A DNA stretch of 64,000 nt from Escherichia marmotae (GTDB lineage Bacteria; Pseudomonadota; Gammaproteobacteria; Enterobacterales; Enterobacteriaceae), in contig NZ_CP025979.1 of the NCBI RefSeq assembly GCF_002900365.1, positions 186,001 through 250,000 of the forward strand, given 5' to 3'. The position numbers and the translations under genes were made by a program. Below, one piece after another: positions 7,713 through 17,756 of the stretch; the first letter of the stretch is position 1, and the number at the start of each line of letters is the position of its first letter. The notes under the pieces were generated by a model. The model saw nothing but the letters and a program-made list of their open reading frames with translations, did no database searches and was not told where the DNA came from.

Positions 7713-9473
7713 TTAACCGCGTAATTCGTGCGCCCGACGAAAACGGCCTTCGTAATCGAACACTTTTTCACGAACCTGCCAGTACTGGCCTTTCATTCGT
7801 GCAACGACAAAATCCGGGTGGCGCAGCAACGCTTGCTGGGCGAGGATATCGGCGGCGGTTATCCAGCGCAGAGGGATGCCCGGTGTGCGCGTATGCGGGC
7901 GGATAAAAAGCTGCTCGAAGGCGGTTCGCTGGGCGGGTGTTTGCAGACGGAAGCGCTCACTCACATCAGCACCATCTTCATCGTAATAGGTGATTTTCAG
8001 CCATTCGCCTTTTTCATCGTGCCCATGCTGTAAAGACATGCCGCTACAGCGTAGCACCAGAGCATCTTTCAACCGTAGCGCCGCTTTTAACATATCATCC
8101 GGATCAACCAGAATGGTGTCGCACTCGCGGCAGCGGCGCGCGGCAATGTCATTTTCTGCATTGCACTGGGGGCAGTTTTTAAAGCGGAAGCGAAAATCAC
8201 ACTGTTCGCGATGCCCGTCGTCATCTTCGAACCATCCCTGACAACGGCGACCAAAGTGTTCAATCAATGTGCCGTCGGCGGTTGTTTTGCCCCAAAACGT
8301 GTTGGCAAAGCCGCAGGCAGGGCAGAAAACCTGCACCGGGACGTTGTCACTTTTGCCTTTCGGCGTACCTACTTCCGGGGCGTAGAGATCGTGAGGGTTA
8401 CCTGCATAATCAAGAATTAAGCAATCTGTCTTACCCGGAGCCAGACGCAGACCACGCCCGACAATTTGTTGGTAAAGACTTACCGATTCGGTAGGGCGCA
8501 GAATGGCGATAAGATCGACATGTGGCGCGTCAAATCCGGTGGTCAGTACCGCAACGTTGACCAGGTAGCGAAAACGCTGGGCTTTAAAATCTTCAATTAA
8601 TACATCACGTTCAGCGCCGGGCGTGTCGCCGGTAATAAGCGCGGCATCTTCGGCGGGCAGTAGACCAACGATCTCTTTTGCGTGTTCGACCGTCGCGGCG
8701 AAAATCATCACCCCTTTGCGCGTTGCGGCGAACTCCATAATCTGGCTAATAATGTGTGGCGTAATGCGTTGCTGTTTTTTCAGCTCGCGGTTGAGATCAG
8801 CTTCGCTGAACAGCCCGTTGCTCTGTGCCTGTAAGCGGCTGAAATCATATTGCACTACCGGCATATCCAGCCGTTCCGGTGGTGTCAGATAACCGTGTTT
8901 AATCATATAGCGCAGCGGTAACTCATAAATGCAGTCCCGGAAAAGGGCTTTCTCGTCGCCGCGTACCATGCCGTGATAATGAAACTGATAGATCCAGCCT
9001 TTCCCCAGCCGAAAGGGCGTGGCAGTCAGCCCCAGCAGGCGTAAGTGGGGATTCACTTTTGTCAGGTGAGTAAGGATTTGCTGATACTGGCTCTCTTCGT
9101 CGTCGCCAATACGATGGCATTCATCGACAATCAACAGTGAAAATTCACTCTGAAAGGCGTCGAGATTGCGGGCGACCGACTGTACGCTGCCAAATACTAC
9201 TTTACCGTGGCTCTCTTTGCGCTTTAGTCCGGCAGCAAAAATATCCGCTTCCAGCCCCAGCGCCTGATATTTTGCATGGTTTTGCGCTACCAGTTCTTTG
9301 ACGTGTGCCAGCACCAGCACGCGACCACGCGCCAGCCGTGCCAGTTCCGCTATCACCAGACTTTTACCCGCACCGGTAGGGAGTACGATAACGGCAGGAG
9401 TTTTATGACGACGAAAATGGTTGAGCGTGGCATCCACGGCTTCTTGCTGATATGGACGGAGTGTAAAAATCAT
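7713..9473 (-). CDS. radD: RadD (YejH), helicase-like DNA repair ATPase
   Basis: RadD is a superfamily 2 ATPase that acts with RecA in repair and recombination. The 586-residue product shows Walker A PTGAGKS (about residues 31-37), the Walker B box DECH (about 134), LLGLTATPFRLG, and motifs V/VI (TTGFDAPHVD and QIVGRGLRLAPGK). The C-terminal part holds a zinc-binding cluster of CPACGF, CPQC and CRECD cysteines. Length and motifs match K-12. It is divergent from rsuA across about 150 bases. Confidence 0.95.
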   Translation of the reverse strand: MIFTLRPYQQEAVDATLNHFRRHKTPAVIVLPTGAGKSLVIAELARLARGRVLVLAHVKELVAQNHAKYQALGLEADIFAAGLKRKESHGKVVFGSVQSVARNLDAFQSEFSLLIVDECHRIGDDEESQYQQILTHLTKVNPHLRLLGLTATPFRLGKGWIYQFHYHGMVRGDEKALFRDCIYELPLRYMIKHGYLTPPERLDMPVVQYDFSRLQAQSNGLFSEADLNRELKKQQRITPHIISQIMEFAATRKGVMIFAATVEHAKEIVGLLPAEDAALITGDTPGAERDVLIEDFKAQRFRYLVNVAVLTTGFDAPHVDLIAILRPTESVSLYQQIVGRGLRLAPGKTDCLILDYAGNPHDLYAPEVGTPKGKSDNVPVQVFCPACGFANTFWGKTTADGTLIEHFGRRCQGWFEDDDGHREQCDFRFRFKNCPQCNAENDIAARRCRECDTILVDPDDMLKAALRLKDALVLRCSGMSLQHGHDEKGEWLKITYYDEDGADVSERFRLQTPAQRTAFEQLFIRPHTRTPGIPLRWITAADILAQQALLRHPDFVVARMKGQYWQVREKVFDYEGRFRRAHELRG

Positions 9474-9621
9474 GGTCTCGCGTAGGTAGATTATTCTGCT
9501 AATAGTATGCCACGGATCTTTTTCCCTTGAGGGAAGTTATTAGACCGCTATACTGGGCAGACAACAGTTCAGATTTTCGGGTCAATGCCCGACCTCCGTT
9601 TTTACAGGCAAAATCACACAC

Positions 9622-10317
9622 ATGCGACTTGATAAATTTATCGCACAGCAACTCGGCGTTAGCCGTGCTATTGCCGGGCGTGAAATCCGCGGCACTCGTG
9701 TCACCGTCGATGGCGAAATCGTCCGCAATGCAGCGTTTAAACTGCTTCCTGAACACAGTGTGGCTTACGATGGTAACCCGTTGGTACAGCAACATGGCCC
9801 ACGTTACTTCATGCTCAATAAGCCTCAGGGCTATGTTTGTTCCACGGATGACCCGGATCACCCAACGGTGCTCTATTTTCTTGATGAACCTGTAGCATGG
9901 AAACTGCATGCGGCAGGGCGGCTGGATATCGATACTACCGGTCTGGTGCTGATGACCGACGATGGTCAGTGGTCGCACCGCATTACTTCTCCACGTCATC
10001 ATTGCGAGAAAACGTACCTGGTGACGCTGGAATCACCCGTAGCGGACGACACGGCAGAGCAATTTGCTAAAGGTGTACAACTGCATAACGAAAAAGATCT
10101 CACTAAGCCTGCGGTGCTGGAAGTGATTACCCCAACGCAGGTTCGTTTGACCATTAGTGAAGGGCGTTATCATCAGGTGAAACGTATGTTTGCCGCTGTG
10201 GGTAACCACGTGGTTGAACTGCACCGTGAACGTATTGGCGGCATTACGCTGGATGCAGATTTAGCACCCGGTGAATATCGTCCGTTAACTGAAGAAGAAA
10301 TTGCCAGCGTCGTTTAA
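9622..10317 (+). CDS. rsuA: 16S rRNA pseudouridine 516 synthase
   Basis: RsuA converts U516 of 16S rRNA to pseudouridine during 30S assembly. The 231-residue protein has an N-terminal S4 RNA-binding domain (MRLDKFIAQQLGVSRA...) and a RsuA/RluB-type catalytic domain with the GRLDIDTTGL motif, catalytic aspartate at residue 102. The KVKRMFAAVG-like motif appears as QVKRMFAAVGNHV near residue 190. It is followed after 27 bases by bcr in the same direction, with no terminator between, so the two are probably co-transcribed. Confidence 0.96.
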   Translation: MRLDKFIAQQLGVSRAIAGREIRGTRVTVDGEIVRNAAFKLLPEHSVAYDGNPLVQQHGPRYFMLNKPQGYVCSTDDPDHPTVLYFLDEPVAWKLHAAGRLDIDTTGLVLMTDDGQWSHRITSPRHHCEKTYLVTLESPVADDTAEQFAKGVQLHNEKDLTKPAVLEVITPTQVRLTISEGRYHQVKRMFAAVGNHVVELHRERIGGITLDADLAPGEYRPLTEEEIASVV

Positions 10318-10344
10318 CACTTTAATGACTTTCAGGAGCCAGTT

Positions 10345-11469
10345 GTGACCACCCGACAGCATTCGTCGTTTGCTATTGTCTTTATCCTTGGCCTGCTGGC
10401 CATGTTGATGCCGCTGTCGATTGATATGTATCTGCCTGCGCTGCCGGTGATTTCTGCCCAGTTTGGTGTGCCTGCGGGCAGTACGCAGATGACTCTGAGT
10501 ACTTATATTCTGGGGTTTGCGTTGGGGCAGTTAATCTACGGGCCGATGGCGGATAGCTTCGGGCGCAAGCCGGTTGTCCTCGGTGGTACATTGGTGTTTG
10601 CGGCGGCGGCGGTGGCAGCGGCCAGCGTGGTTATCAATGCCCTGATGCGCGATATTTACCCGAAAGAAGAGTTCTCGCGGATGATGTCGTTCGTTATGCT
10701 GGTGACCACCATCGCGCCGCTGATGGCACCGATTGTTGGCGGCTGGGTGCTGGTGTGGTTGAGCTGGCATTATATTTTCTGGATCCTCGCTGTAGCGGCG
10801 ATTCTGGCTTCGGCAATGATCTTCTTCCTGATCAAAGAAACCTTGCCGCCGGAGCGTCGCCAGCCGTTTCACATCCGTACCACCATTGGTAACTTTGCCG
10901 CGTTGTTCCGCCATAAGCGTGTCCTGAGTTATATGTTGGCCAGCGGTTTTAGCTTTGCCGGGATGTTCTCGTTCTTAAGCGCCGGACCGTTTGTCTACAT
11001 TGAAATTAACCATGTCGCACCGGAAAACTTCGGTTATTACTTTGCGTTAAACATTGTTTTCCTGTTTGTGATGACCATTTTTAACAGTCGCTTTGTTCGC
11101 CGCATTGGCGCGCTGAATATGTTCCGCTCGGGGCTGTGGATTCAATTTATTATGGCGGCGTGGATGGTCATCAGCGCATTACTGGGGCTAGGATTCTGGT
11201 CGCTGGTAGTGGGTGTGGCGGCGTTTGTTGGCTGCGTATCGATGGTGTCTTCTAACGCGATGGCGGTAATTCTGGATGAGTTCCCTCATATGGCGGGAAC
11301 CGCGTCGTCGCTTGCAGGAACTTTTCGTTTTGGCATTGGCGCAATTGTTGGCGCGCTGCTTTCGCTGGCGACCTTTAATTCCGCATGGCCGATGATTTGG
11401 TCAATCGCATTCTGTGCAACCAGTTCAATTCTCTTCTGTTTGTACGCCAGCAGACCCAAAAAACGGTGA
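10345..11469 (+). CDS. bcr: Bcr multidrug efflux transporter with internal in-frame deletion
   Basis: Bcr is a DHA1-family MFS transporter exporting bicyclomycin, sulfonamides and some dipeptides; the K-12 protein has 396 residues. This one has 374. The flanks fit perfectly, but between VFAAAAVA and AASVVINAL about 22 residues are missing, which in K-12 include most of the third membrane helix. Motif A (GPMADSFGRKP, about residues 67-77) sits just before the gap. The gap lies in a GCGGCGG-rich repetitive stretch near 10600-10622, suggesting slippage. Reading continues in frame, but losing one helix of twelve should upset topology, so function is doubtful. The start is GTG, with AGGAG upstream. 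Confidence 0.9.
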   Translation: MTTRQHSSFAIVFILGLLAMLMPLSIDMYLPALPVISAQFGVPAGSTQMTLSTYILGFALGQLIYGPMADSFGRKPVVLGGTLVFAAAAVAAASVVINALMRDIYPKEEFSRMMSFVMLVTTIAPLMAPIVGGWVLVWLSWHYIFWILAVAAILASAMIFFLIKETLPPERRQPFHIRTTIGNFAALFRHKRVLSYMLASGFSFAGMFSFLSAGPFVYIEINHVAPENFGYYFALNIVFLFVMTIFNSRFVRRIGALNMFRSGLWIQFIMAAWMVISALLGLGFWSLVVGVAAFVGCVSMVSSNAMAVILDEFPHMAGTASSLAGTFRFGIGAIVGALLSLATFNSAWPMIWSIAFCATSSILFCLYASRPKKR

Positions 11470-11801
11470 ACTATTGCTCAACAGGGAAGCTAAAAGGCTT
11501 CCTTTGTTGATGCATATTAACCACAAATCTATCAATCCCCCGTCATTTGTTTGTTTTATGTAAAATCAATTTATGTAAAAAGTCACATCATTGTAGTTAA
11601 AAAGGTTGAGTTAGATCTCAGAAACGGGTACATATAGCCCCGCAAACGTGACCACGCCCGCAGATATTATTTAAATCAGAGCCATAGAGGCCACGCAGGC
11701 GAGGCATCAATCTTTACGATCTGTTTAAAGACGGGTTGTTGATGATGTGTTAAAATTAATGTAAATAAATTGTGAATTAAATGTGCTTCCGGGGAAAATA
11801 A
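11470..11801 (+). other. bcr-yejG intergenic region
   Basis: About 330 bases without a gene. A likely bcr terminator lies at 11481-11508: GGAAGC and GCTTCC around a five-base loop, with flanking CAACA and TGTTG extending the stem. The rest is AT-rich and holds the yejG promoter and leader. I see no tRNA, repeat element or credible small gene in it. Confidence 0.6.
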
Positions 11802-12146
11802 GTGACTTCATTACAACTCTCAATCGTCCATCGACTGCCGCAGAACTATCGTTGGTCTGCTGGTTTCGCAGGTTCAAAAGTTGAACCGATTCCGCAAAAT
11901 GGACCGTGCGGTGACAACAGCCTGGTGGCGCTTAAATTGCTTAGCCCGGATGGCGATAACGCATGGTCGGTGATGTACAAACTCAGCCAGGCATTAAGCG
12001 ATATTGAAGTTCCGTGCTCGGTACTGGAGTGTGAAGGTGAGCCATGTCTGTTTGTTAATCGGCAGGATGAGTTCGCCGCCACCTGTCGACTGAAAAATTT
12101 TGGTGTGGCAATTGCCGAACCTTTCTCAAACTACAATCCTTTTTAA
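11802..12146 (+). CDS. yejG: YejG, conserved protein of unknown function
   Basis: This 114-residue soluble protein is conserved in enterobacteria and matches K-12 YejG in length. It carries four cysteines ([19 protein letters not shown]) in addition to CRLKN near the C-terminus, but no recognisable domain. The start is GTG at 11802 after a weak GGGG ribosome site. Its stop is three bases from the convergent yejF stop, leaving no room for a separate terminator, so transcripts from the two strands must overlap. Some studies link it to aminoglycoside tolerance; the sequence itself does not show a function. Confidence 0.9.
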
Positions 12147-12149
12147 GCA

Positions 12150-13739
12150 TCAGCTCAACGCCAGTAGCTGACGCGTATACTCCTGTTGCGGTGCGGCAAA
12201 CACGCGCGCGCACGGTCCTTGTTCCACTACTTCTCCCTGTCGCAGCACGATAACCTGATGACATAATGCGCGAACAACATGCAAATCATGGCTGATAAAC
12301 AAATAGGCTAGTTGGTGCTTTTGTTGCAATGATTTCAATAGCGCCAATATTTGCGCCTGTACCGTTTTGTCGAGCGATGATGTTGGTTCATCAAGAATGA
12401 TCAGCGAAGGTTTCAGAATCAATGCTCGGGCAATCGCAATACGTTGTCGTTGACCTCCCGAGAACTCCGCCGGATAACGGTGGCGCGTTTCAGGATCTAA
12501 CCCCACTTCCTGCATTACGGCTTTCACTTGCTCTTCGCGTTGCGTGGCTGAAAGGGTGGGTTGATGCACACGTAACCCCTCCTCAATAATCTGCAACACG
12601 TTGAGTCGTGGGTTGAGTGAGGAGTTTGGATCCTGAAATACCACCTGAATGCGATGGCGAATGGTCAATAGCTGGCGACGAGTTAGATTTTGCAATGGCT
12701 GACCGTCAAAAACGATGCTGCCCTGAGAGTCAATTAATCGTAGCAACGCCAGTCCCGTGGTGCTTTTGCCGGAGCCGGACTCGCCCACTAAACCCAGCGT
12801 TTCACCCGCCCGAAGCGTAAAACTGACGCTTTTCACCACCACGTTATGATCGACGACGCGTTTCAGGAGTCCCTTACGAATGGGGAAAGCGACCTGAAGC
12901 TGTTCAACATCAAGCAACGTTGAGGCTGGCTCTGGCAACGGCACTGGATTGCCTGACGGTTCGCTGTTGAGTAGTTTTTGCGTGTAAGGATGAACGGGGG
13001 AGACAAAGAGCGCAGTGGCGCGATTTTCCTCCACACAGCGACCGTTTTGCATCACTGCCACGCGGTGGGCCAGTTTTCTGACAATGCTGAGGTTATGAGT
13101 AATAAATAACATGCCCATATTCAGTTCATGTTGCAGTTCGCGTAATAATTGCAAAATCTGCGCCTGGACAGAGACGTCCAGCGCGGTAGTCGGTTCATCA
13201 GCAATCAATAATTCCGGTCGAGTGAGTAGCGCCATTGCAATCATCACCCGCTGACGTTCGCCGCCGGAGAGCTGATGCGGGTAGTCTGTCAGCCGTTTTG
13301 CTGCCTGGCGGATACCGACGCGATCGAGGCAATTAAGGATTTCACCACGCGCCGCTTCCCGACGCATCCCGCGATGCAGTGAAAGCACTTCATAAAGCTG
13401 TTTTTCCAGAGTATGCAATGGGTTTAACGATACCATCGGCTCCTGGAAAATCATGGCAATCTTATTTCCCCGCACACCACGCAACGTTTGCTCGCTGGCA
13501 TGAAGCAGCGATTCGCCATGAAAACGAATATCGCCAGAGAGATATTCAACAGGCGGGGAAGGGAGAAGACGTAAAATCGACAGCGCAGTAACGCTCTTGC
13601 CGGAGCCAGACTCACCCACCAGCGCCAGCGTTTCGCCAGCTTCAATGCGTAGCGAAACATCATTCACTACGGTGCGAACGGTTTGCTGATGGCGAAAACC
13701 CACCGACAAATTTTCAATCGCTAACAGAGTTTGCGTCAT
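12150..13739 (-). CDS. yejF: YejF, ATPase of the YejABEF peptide importer
   Basis: YejF carries both nucleotide-binding domains of the YejABEF importer in one 529-residue chain. The first domain has Walker A GESGSGKS (about residue 43), LSGGERQR and LLIADEPTTALD. The second has GESGSGKSTTGLALL (about 320), FSGGQRQRIAIARAL and LIILDEPTSSLD. The importer takes up oligopeptides including the antibiotic microcin C. I use the ATG at 13737-13739 (MTQTLLAIENL); a longer in-frame reading adds 16 residues outside the family alignment. The start lies one base from the yejE stop, so translation is coupled. Confidence 0.96.
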   Translation of the reverse strand: MTQTLLAIENLSVGFRHQQTVRTVVNDVSLRIEAGETLALVGESGSGKSVTALSILRLLPSPPVEYLSGDIRFHGESLLHASEQTLRGVRGNKIAMIFQEPMVSLNPLHTLEKQLYEVLSLHRGMRREAARGEILNCLDRVGIRQAAKRLTDYPHQLSGGERQRVMIAMALLTRPELLIADEPTTALDVSVQAQILQLLRELQHELNMGMLFITHNLSIVRKLAHRVAVMQNGRCVEENRATALFVSPVHPYTQKLLNSEPSGNPVPLPEPASTLLDVEQLQVAFPIRKGLLKRVVDHNVVVKSVSFTLRAGETLGLVGESGSGKSTTGLALLRLIDSQGSIVFDGQPLQNLTRRQLLTIRHRIQVVFQDPNSSLNPRLNVLQIIEEGLRVHQPTLSATQREEQVKAVMQEVGLDPETRHRYPAEFSGGQRQRIAIARALILKPSLIILDEPTSSLDKTVQAQILALLKSLQQKHQLAYLFISHDLHVVRALCHQVIVLRQGEVVEQGPCARVFAAPQQEYTRQLLALS

Positions 13740-13740
13740 G

Positions 13741-14766
13741 CTACACTGCCTTATTAGGATCAAATGCGTCGCGGACTGCTTCACCAATAAAGATCAGCAA
13801 TGACAATAATATCGCCACCGACAAGAAGGCGGTGATCCCAAGCCACGGTGCCTGAAGGTTATTTTTCCCTTGTAACAGCAGTTCTCCGAGCGATGGTGAA
13901 CCGAGTGGCAAGCCGAAGCCGAGGAAATCGAGCGAGGTCAGGGTGGTGATCGAGCTACATAAAATAAACGGTAAAAAGGTGAGGGTAGCGACCATTGCAT
14001 TTGGCAACATATGACGCAGGATAATACTGCGATCGTTGACGCCAAGCGCCTGCGCTGCGCGGATGTAGTCGAAATTACGGGTACGCAAAAATTCCGCACG
14101 CACTACGCCCACCAGACTCATCCAGCCAAACAAGACGGTAATCGCCAGCAGCCACCAGAAGTTAGGTTGAACGACACTGGAAAGCAGAATTATCAGAAAC
14201 AGCGTCGGCATCCCCGACCACACTTCAATGAAGCGCTGCCCCCAGAGATCCACTTTTCCGCCGTAATAACCTTGCAGCGCCCCCGCCAGCACGCCCATCA
14301 CACTGGAACAGAGTGTCAGCATCAGACCAAACAGAACCGAGATCCGTGTGCCATACAGAATACGCGCCAGCACATCGCCGCCGTTGGCATCCGTCCCCAG
14401 CCAGTTTTGCGGTGAGGGTGGGGAGGGGAAGGGCTTATCGGTCGCAAAATTGATACTGGTAGCACCAAAGCGAATCGGTGCCCACAGTACCCAGCCTTTA
14501 TCCTCCAGTCGTTGTTTTAGCCACGGATCCTGATAATCCGCCTGGCTTGCCAGCGGGCCGCCAAAATCACTTTCACTGTAGTTTTTCAGCAACGGGAAAT
14601 ACCAGCTACCGTCATAACGTACCAGCAACGGTTTATCGTTGGCGATCAGTTCAGAACACAAACTCAAACTGAATAAGAAGAGGAAAATCCATAACGACCA
14701 GTAGCCGCGACGATTATGACGAAAACGCGCCCAACGGGCCTGATTGACGGGGCTGAGTTGCGGCAT
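13741..14766 (-). CDS. yejE: YejE, importer permease
   Basis: YejE is one of two inner-membrane permeases of the YejABEF peptide ABC importer. The 341-residue product has an N-terminal helix, a periplasmic segment, and a BPD_transp_1 core with several helices. The ABC-coupling EAA region reads AAQALGVNDRSIILRHMLPN (about residues 232-251). Its ATG overlaps the yejB stop by one base (TAATG), showing translational coupling. It is the same length as in K-12, with nothing unusual. Confidence 0.96.
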   Translation of the reverse strand: MPQLSPVNQARWARFRHNRRGYWSLWIFLFLFSLSLCSELIANDKPLLVRYDGSWYFPLLKNYSESDFGGPLASQADYQDPWLKQRLEDKGWVLWAPIRFGATSINFATDKPFPSPPSPQNWLGTDANGGDVLARILYGTRISVLFGLMLTLCSSVMGVLAGALQGYYGGKVDLWGQRFIEVWSGMPTLFLIILLSSVVQPNFWWLLAITVLFGWMSLVGVVRAEFLRTRNFDYIRAAQALGVNDRSIILRHMLPNAMVATLTFLPFILCSSITTLTSLDFLGFGLPLGSPSLGELLLQGKNNLQAPWLGITAFLSVAILLSLLIFIGEAVRDAFDPNKAV

Positions 14767-15860
14767 TAGCGTCCCTCAAAATCAATACGAGGATCGACCA
14801 GTGTATAGCTGATATCACTGACGATATTCAGGAGCAGGCCAATCAGGGTGAAAATATACAAGGTGCCAAACATCACCGGATAATCGCGCGAGACGGTCGC
14901 TTCATAGCCCAGCAAACCGAGGCCATTGAGTGAAAACATCACCTCAATCAACAGCGAACCGGTGAAAAACATGCTGATGAAAGTCGCTGGAAAACCGGCA
15001 ATCACCAGCAGCATGGCGTTGCGGAACACATGTTTCCAGAGAATGTTTTTCTCACTCACTCCTTTCGCGCGCGCGGTAACCACATATTGCTTGCGCACTT
15101 CATCAAGAAAGGCGTTTTTTGTCAGCATGGTGAGCGCCGCAAAGCCGCCAATCACCGTCGCCAGCACGGGTAGCGTGATGTGCCACAGATAATCGGTGAT
15201 TTTCTGATACCACGGTAGTGAATCAAAATTAGCGGAAACCAGGCCGCGCAGAGGGAACAGGTCGAAATAACTGCCGCCCGCGAAGAAGACAATCAGCAGG
15301 ATTGCAAACAAAAAGGCCGGAATAGCGTAGCCGATGATAATAAATGCGCTACTCCAGACATCAAAGCGACTACCGTTATAAACGGCTTTGCGAATACCCA
15401 GCGGAATTGACACCAGATAGATAATCAGCGTGCTCCACAATCCGAGGGTGATGGAAACCGGCAGACTGTCTTTAATCAATGTCAGCACTGAGGCGCTACG
15501 AAACAGGCTGTCGCCAAAATCAAAACAAATGTAGTCCCGGAGCATTTTGAAGTAACGTTCGTGGATCGGTTTATCGAAACCGTAGCGATGGGTGATCTCT
15601 GCGATCACTTCTGGATCCAATCCGCGTCCACCGCGGTAGTTGCTGTCGCTGATGTTGCCGACGCCCGTTTGTGCATGGCTGGCACGCACGCCTTCGCCGC
15701 CTGCACCTGGTAATACTCCGGCATTACCAAACTCAATGGCGGCGATGGCCTGGTCGACCGGACCGCCAGGCGCAATTTGCACGATAAAAAAGTTGATGGT
15801 GATAATCGCCCATAACGTTGGGATCACCAGCAACAGACGGCGAATCAGGTAAGCGCCCAT
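14766..15860 (-). CDS. yejB: YejB, importer permease
   Basis: YejB is the second permease of the YejABEF importer, an OppB-type protein of 364 residues. The first helix (LLLVIPTLWAIITINFFIV) is followed by a long periplasmic stretch rich in Gly and then the transport core with five helices. The EAA loop reads VTARAKGVSEKNILWKHVFRN near residue 265. It directly abuts yejA upstream (stop at 15861, start at 15860) and overlaps yejE downstream. Confidence 0.96.
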   Translation of the reverse strand: MGAYLIRRLLLVIPTLWAIITINFFIVQIAPGGPVDQAIAAIEFGNAGVLPGAGGEGVRASHAQTGVGNISDSNYRGGRGLDPEVIAEITHRYGFDKPIHERYFKMLRDYICFDFGDSLFRSASVLTLIKDSLPVSITLGLWSTLIIYLVSIPLGIRKAVYNGSRFDVWSSAFIIIGYAIPAFLFAILLIVFFAGGSYFDLFPLRGLVSANFDSLPWYQKITDYLWHITLPVLATVIGGFAALTMLTKNAFLDEVRKQYVVTARAKGVSEKNILWKHVFRNAMLLVIAGFPATFISMFFTGSLLIEVMFSLNGLGLLGYEATVSRDYPVMFGTLYIFTLIGLLLNIVSDISYTLVDPRIDFEGR

Positions 15861-17675
15861 CTACTCTCCCTGTTGTCTGGCTGACGGCAGTTTGGCCGCT
15901 TTATTGACGTCATACCACCAGGTATCAATACCGAGACTATAAACGGGACGCACTGCCGGGCGGGAGAATTTATCCCACCAGGCGAGACGGTCTTCCGCCA
16001 TGTACCACATCGGCAGCATGTAATAATTCCACGTTAATACGCGATCCAGGGCGCGCCCCAACGGCAGTAATTTTTCTTTATTTCCTTGGGCGGCAATAAT
16101 TTGGTTGATCAGCGAGTCGATGACCGGACTTTGTACGCCGGGAGCATTATAAGTAGAGTTGATATATTCCGATGACCAGGAAATCTGTAAATCGGAGCTG
16201 GGCCACGGCATCGCCCGCCACACGCGTGGCATCATGTCATAGTCGCGGCTGCGCATTCGGTTGGTGATTTGTGAGTTATCCACCTTGCGAATGTCCATGT
16301 TGATACCAAGCCGTTGCAGGCTGTGCTGGAACGGCAATACCCACTGGCTATTACTGCTGGCTGGAAGCAATAATTCAAAGCTGAGAAGCTGACCCGTCGT
16401 AGCGTTAACGCGTTGCTGACCCTTCAGTACCCAGCCTGCTTCGTTGAGAAGTTTGTCGGCTTTTAACAGATTATCACGGTCGTAGCCATCGCCTTTGGAT
16501 TCTGGCGGCTGGTAGATTTGTGTGAACACCTCTGGCGGTAGATCTTTTTTCATTGGTGCCAACAGCACCAGTTCCGCAGCGTCGGGGTAATTTCTGGCAG
16601 CGTATTCGGTATTCTGAAAATAGCTGTTAGTGCGACTCCAGGCATTGTAAAACAAGGCCTTGTTCATCCATTCAAAGTCGAAGGCGAGGGTGATGGCTTC
16701 CCTAACCCGGCGATCGTTGAATACCGGGCGCTGAATATTAAACGCCAGCCAGCGTGTATCCTGGGCTGATTCGTTCTTTTGCTCATCTTTGATAATGTAT
16801 TTTTTGTCGAAATTTTTACCGGTATAGCGCGTGGCCCAGTTTTTGGCGTCGTTTTCCATGCGCAAATCAAAGGCACCAGCTTTAAATGCTTCAAAAGCGA
16901 CGTTATCGTCAAGGTAATAATCGTAGCGAATGGTGTCGAAATTCCAGCGTCCACGGTTTACCGGTAAGTTTGCCGCCCAGTAATCTTTCACGCGGGAATA
17001 GACAATATTTTGCCCCATTTTCCAGGCCGTAATGCGATACGGACCACTGGCAAGTGGAGGCGTAGCGAGCGGGTCGCTCAGTTTGTGACCCTTCCAGTAT
17101 TTTTCTGGAAATACCGGCAGTGAAAACAGGCTAAGCATATCTTCTTTGCCGGGTTTAGCTAATTCGATGCGCACGGTTAACGGCGCAATGGCTTTAACTG
17201 TGGTGCCTTTGTATACCAGGCGAAATTGCGGCACGCCTTCAGTCATAAACTTTTGAAAAGTGAACTCAACATCGCGGGCAGTAATGGGCGAACCATCATG
17301 AAAACGGGCGCGCGGATTAATAGCAACTTCAACCCAGGAATAATCGTCGGCATAGCGCGCGCTTTCGGCAATTAGCGGGTAATAACTGCCCGGCTCGTCA
17401 TCGGAGGTGGTAAATAGTGTGTCGTACAACTGCTCGGTACGTGCACCGGGGTTTCCGCGTAGTGCATAGCGGTTGAAATTATCGAAGGTGCCAATGGAGG
17501 ATAACGTTATCTGCCCGCCTTTTGGCGCGGCAGGATTAACATAATCAAAATTGTTGAAATTAAAGGCATATCTGGGTTCTCCCAGTACTGCAAAGGCATA
17601 GCTTTCCTTAATAGCCTGCGCCTGCACACCGAAGGTGAACAGGGTGATAAACACCAGCAGTATGCGCACAATCAT
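15861..17675 (-). CDS. yejA: YejA, periplasmic peptide-binding protein
   Basis: YejA is the solute-binding protein of the YejABEF system (SBP_bac_5 family). The 604-residue product starts with a signal peptide (MIVRILLVFITLFTFGVQAQA) and continues as a large two-lobed binding protein, with the typical DARFHDGSP-like segment (NPRARFHDGSPITARDVEFT, about residues 120-140). Two in-frame starts lie six bases apart; I prefer the inner ATG at 17673-17675, giving the K-12 length. It heads the yejABEF operon. Confidence 0.95.
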   Translation of the reverse strand: MIVRILLVFITLFTFGVQAQAIKESYAFAVLGEPRYAFNFNNFDYVNPAAPKGGQITLSSIGTFDNFNRYALRGNPGARTEQLYDTLFTTSDDEPGSYYPLIAESARYADDYSWVEVAINPRARFHDGSPITARDVEFTFQKFMTEGVPQFRLVYKGTTVKAIAPLTVRIELAKPGKEDMLSLFSLPVFPEKYWKGHKLSDPLATPPLASGPYRITAWKMGQNIVYSRVKDYWAANLPVNRGRWNFDTIRYDYYLDDNVAFEAFKAGAFDLRMENDAKNWATRYTGKNFDKKYIIKDEQKNESAQDTRWLAFNIQRPVFNDRRVREAITLAFDFEWMNKALFYNAWSRTNSYFQNTEYAARNYPDAAELVLLAPMKKDLPPEVFTQIYQPPESKGDGYDRDNLLKADKLLNEAGWVLKGQQRVNATTGQLLSFELLLPASSNSQWVLPFQHSLQRLGINMDIRKVDNSQITNRMRSRDYDMMPRVWRAMPWPSSDLQISWSSEYINSTYNAPGVQSPVIDSLINQIIAAQGNKEKLLPLGRALDRVLTWNYYMLPMWYMAEDRLAWWDKFSRPAVRPVYSLGIDTWWYDVNKAAKLPSARQQGE

Positions 17676-17756
17676 CTGCAATGGATTTCCTTTTACTCAT
17701 CATTAGCCGCAATCCGGCATGCTTTCTCTATGAATAATAAGGGACACAAGCACTCC

